This document shows positions 6,395 through 7,729 of a DNA stretch of 7,729 nucleotides, in pieces. Source of the stretch: Candidatus Yonathbacteria bacterium CG17_big_fil_post_rev_8_21_14_2_50_43_9 (lineage in GTDB: Bacteria > Patescibacteriota > Minisyncoccia > Phycocordibacterales > UBA1550); contig PCUO01000016.1 of assembly GCA_002771015.1 (NCBI GenBank), positions 37,191 through 44,919 on the forward strand. The letters run 5' to 3'. Below the pieces are notes generated by a model. It was not told the origin of the DNA, searched no databases, and saw nothing but the letters and a program-made list of their open reading frames with translations. The translations under genes and the position numbers were made by a program. Position 1 is the stretch's first letter, and each line of letters starts with the position of its first letter.

Positions 6395-7581
6395 ACGAAT
6401 ATTGAGTCGTTATTTATAATGGCATTGTGCGCAATGATATATGATGATGCTGAAAAACCAAGTTCTTTCGTTCCTTTGGCCTCGTGTGTTTTTCCATGAA
6501 AATATTCTGGGAAAATATACCCATCCCGAGAAAGTATTTCAGCAAATGATTGCAATCGCGCAAGCCCATCGTCGTCCTTGAGTGATGCAATAAAAAATCC
6601 ATGCACAAGGGGCCATAAGCCACCGTTGTGATACTCATACGCCTCATTCTTGAATGTAAATGCAAAATTGTTTACAAGATGTTCCCAATTGTGATCTCCT
6701 TTGGTAATAACGGGATAGAATGCAGGGAGAATTGAAAATTCCTTGTCCATACATTGTGAAAGAATGGTATGTCCGATTGCTTGTTTATGTTCATCATCAA
6801 TAATATCAGATAAAAGCAGGAGCGCATTGGCAAGCGTGTCTACCTGATCGACTGCCGTATTAGTGGTGAAATAGGCAAGGGGAAGTGGTGGCCGGTAGGT
6901 GTCTACAATCCGCGCAAAAAGTTTTGGATTATATATTGAAAGGTTATCAAGATTCTCTTTTAACGGGAAGTAATTGACCACAATAATATCTCTAAGGGTA
7001 TCTGCTTTTTTGTGCAGATCATCACGTCCGAGCGTCCGTGCTCCGTCTCGCAGTGCTCGATAGTAGAGGATTTCATCAAACAACACATATCCTTGATTTA
7101 CATACTCATCGGCCCAGTCGCCACCCTCAGGAATATAGAGAAGTCCACGACCATTAAGCTCTAGGCACTCTAGGTAAAACAGCGCGCGTTCGACGGCCTC
7201 CCTATGTGTATTGAAAAAATCCTGGTCATTTTTTCGCAGTGTGTATTGACAGACACCAATCACGTACCAGATGGTTGCATCGATTCGACCAACACTTGAA
7301 CCATAACTAACTTTGTCGCCCTCTGCGGTTACATTACTGGGAATTCGCCCCGTTCTGTCTTGGTGGTCTCTTAAGGTATTGCACGTTGCTCTGTGTGTAG
7401 CGATGAGTTCTTCGTCATTTGTAGTAAGTGATGCAAGCCCAGCAATCATGCCATCACGTGACCATACACGTTTGTAATTCGCAATATCTTCAATTGATGC
7501 AAAAAAACCTTTCTCGTGCGCGAGATGCTTAAGTAACTCAATGCTTCGTGCATATGCTTCTTCGGTTTTGGTTTCGTTCAT
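6391..7581 (-). CDS. GH100-like (alpha/alpha)6-barrel glycoside hydrolase, possible neutral/alkaline invertase
   Basis: This 396-residue protein has no signal peptide or membrane segment, so it should act in the cytoplasm. Landmarks resembling GH100 invertases, compared from memory: NYKRVWSRDGMIAGLA (35-50, cf. NY..VFxRDFVPSGLA); VGRIDATIWYVI (97-108, cf. VDSGFWWII), with Asp101 the likely general acid; GGDWADEYVNQGY (153-165); EYHNGGLWPLV (316-326, cf. YHNGGSWPVL); FPEYFHG (357-363, cf. WPEYYDG), with Glu359 the likely second catalytic acid. GH100 enzymes hydrolyse sucrose to glucose and fructose. The protein is somewhat shorter than cyanobacterial InvA (about 460-470), mainly in internal loops. 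Alternatives in the same fold are GH63-type mannosyl-/glucosylglycerate hydrolases and the broad group annotated as amylo-alpha-1,6-glucosidase. It is first in a two-gene operon with a sucrose-phosphate-phosphatase-like HAD, which supports a sucrose-like substrate. There is no clear ribosome binding site before ATG 7581. An operator-like repeat array lies just upstream. Confidence 0.82.
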   Translation of the reverse strand: MNETKTEEAYARSIELLKHLAHEKGFFASIEDIANYKRVWSRDGMIAGLASLTTNDEELIATHRATCNTLRDHQDRTGRIPSNVTAEGDKVSYGSSVGRIDATIWYVIGVCQYTLRKNDQDFFNTHREAVERALFYLECLELNGRGLLYIPEGGDWADEYVNQGYVLFDEILYYRALRDGARTLGRDDLHKKADTLRDIIVVNYFPLKENLDNLSIYNPKLFARIVDTYRPPLPLAYFTTNTAVDQVDTLANALLLLSDIIDDEHKQAIGHTILSQCMDKEFSILPAFYPVITKGDHNWEHLVNNFAFTFKNEAYEYHNGGLWPLVHGFFIASLKDDDGLARLQSFAEILSRDGYIFPEYFHGKTHEAKGTKELGFSASSYIIAHNAIINNDSIFV

Positions 7582-7582
7582 T

Positions 7583-7651
7583 ATGAAAATACAAACTTAT
7601 ATTTTCATGATACCACATGAGGAATATATACCAAGTTTATATCATGAAAAT
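7583..7651. repeat. Nested inverted repeats, operator-like, upstream of the glycosidase operon
   Basis: A perfect 12-bp inverted repeat is formed by ATTTTCATGATA (7601-7612) and TATCATGAAAAT (7640-7651), with arms 27 bases apart. A third half-site, ATGAAAAT (7583-7590), pairs with ATTTTCAT (7601-7608) as a tighter inverted repeat separated by 10 bases. AAACTT (7593-7598) and AAGTTT (7634-7639) also face each other. This geometry suits a dimeric regulator bridging or looping two sites around the promoter. It could alternatively form a stem in RNA. Confidence 0.6.
7607..7634 (-). promoter_or_regulatory. Candidate promoter of the glycosidase-phosphatase operon
   Basis: On the minus strand TTGGTA (7634-7629) is followed after 16 bases by TATCAT (7612-7607). 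The start would be near 7600, about 19 bases before ATG 7581. The -10 lies inside one arm of the 12-bp inverted repeat, so a bound regulator would block or reposition RNA polymerase. The match is moderate and other AT-rich hexamers nearby could serve instead. Confidence 0.4.
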
Positions 7652-7729
7652 TCCTGTTTATTTAAGCGGTAATATTAAGTTGTTAAACAGTTACAAATGG
7701 TACCCAAAGTAAATAGGGAACTTGTGCAT
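7652..7729. other. Right-edge sequence with no recognisable gene
   Basis: I see no convincing coding region here. A plus-strand 22-codon frame (ATG 7644, stop 7710) and a minus-strand frame entering from the right edge and stopping at 7691-7693 are both too short to judge. The latter could be the tail of a gene beyond the window. Confidence 0.4.

Noticed and set aside
7644..7712. 22-codon plus-strand frame, possible leader peptide
   Set aside because: It begins inside an inverted-repeat arm, has no ribosome binding site, and no downstream gene is visible before the window ends.
7691..7729. Minus-strand 12-codon frame at the right edge, possible tail of an upstream gene
   Set aside because: Too short to distinguish from chance; the sequence beyond the edge is needed.
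1..7729. Recoded UGA (as in some CPR lineages)
   Set aside because: No CDS contains an in-frame TGA, and the glycosidase ends with TGA at exactly the overlap expected for coupled genes.
1..7729. CRISPR arrays, insertion sequences, tRNA or rRNA genes
   Set aside because: No regularly spaced repeats, transposase motifs, terminal inverted repeats or tRNA-like cloverleaf sequences were seen.

Overview
The window holds five protein genes packed closely, with gaps of about 100-150 bases. The inferred source is a small-genome bacterium, possibly of the Patescibacteria/CPR (Parcubacteria-like) type. The grounds are moderate-to-low GC by eye, scarce Shine-Dalgarno sequences, histidine kinases with a HQ(L/F)RTP H-box, and a minimal cold-shock protein with a DLFFHA RNP2. 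No rRNA or ribosomal protein is present to prove the lineage. The standard code fits: no CDS has an in-frame stop and all complete ones end in TAA or TGA.

Left half (1-5116): two large membrane sensor histidine kinases are transcribed divergently from a short AT-rich gap (about 2977-3073). The minus-strand kinase runs off the left edge, with 992 residues visible, so it has no visible stop and is easy to miss. It has four membrane segments, two successive extracytoplasmic sensor regions, two PAS domains, a HisKA domain and the start of the ATPase domain. The plus-strand kinase (about 680 aa) is complete: a double-Cache-like sensor between two membrane helices, PAS, HisKA and HATPase. No response regulator is visible.

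Middle (5117-5566): the plus-strand kinase converges on a small cold-shock-domain gene. Between them are two imperfect hairpins and a perfect 20-bp-arm palindromic terminator that can serve both directions. The cold-shock gene has a good extended -10 promoter about 100 bases upstream of its ATG, so it has a long 5' leader. That leader carries a tandem 12-bp repeat.

Right half (5567-7581): a two-gene minus-strand operon with a 4-base ATGA overlap. The first gene is a GH100-like (neutral/alkaline invertase-type) glycoside hydrolase and the second is a sucrose-6-phosphate-phosphatase-type HAD hydrolase. Together they suggest metabolism of sucrose or a similar glucosyl solute. Upstream (7582-7729) is a promoter region with a nested inverted-repeat, operator-like array. 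Nothing in the window is a mobile element, CRISPR array, tRNA or rRNA.
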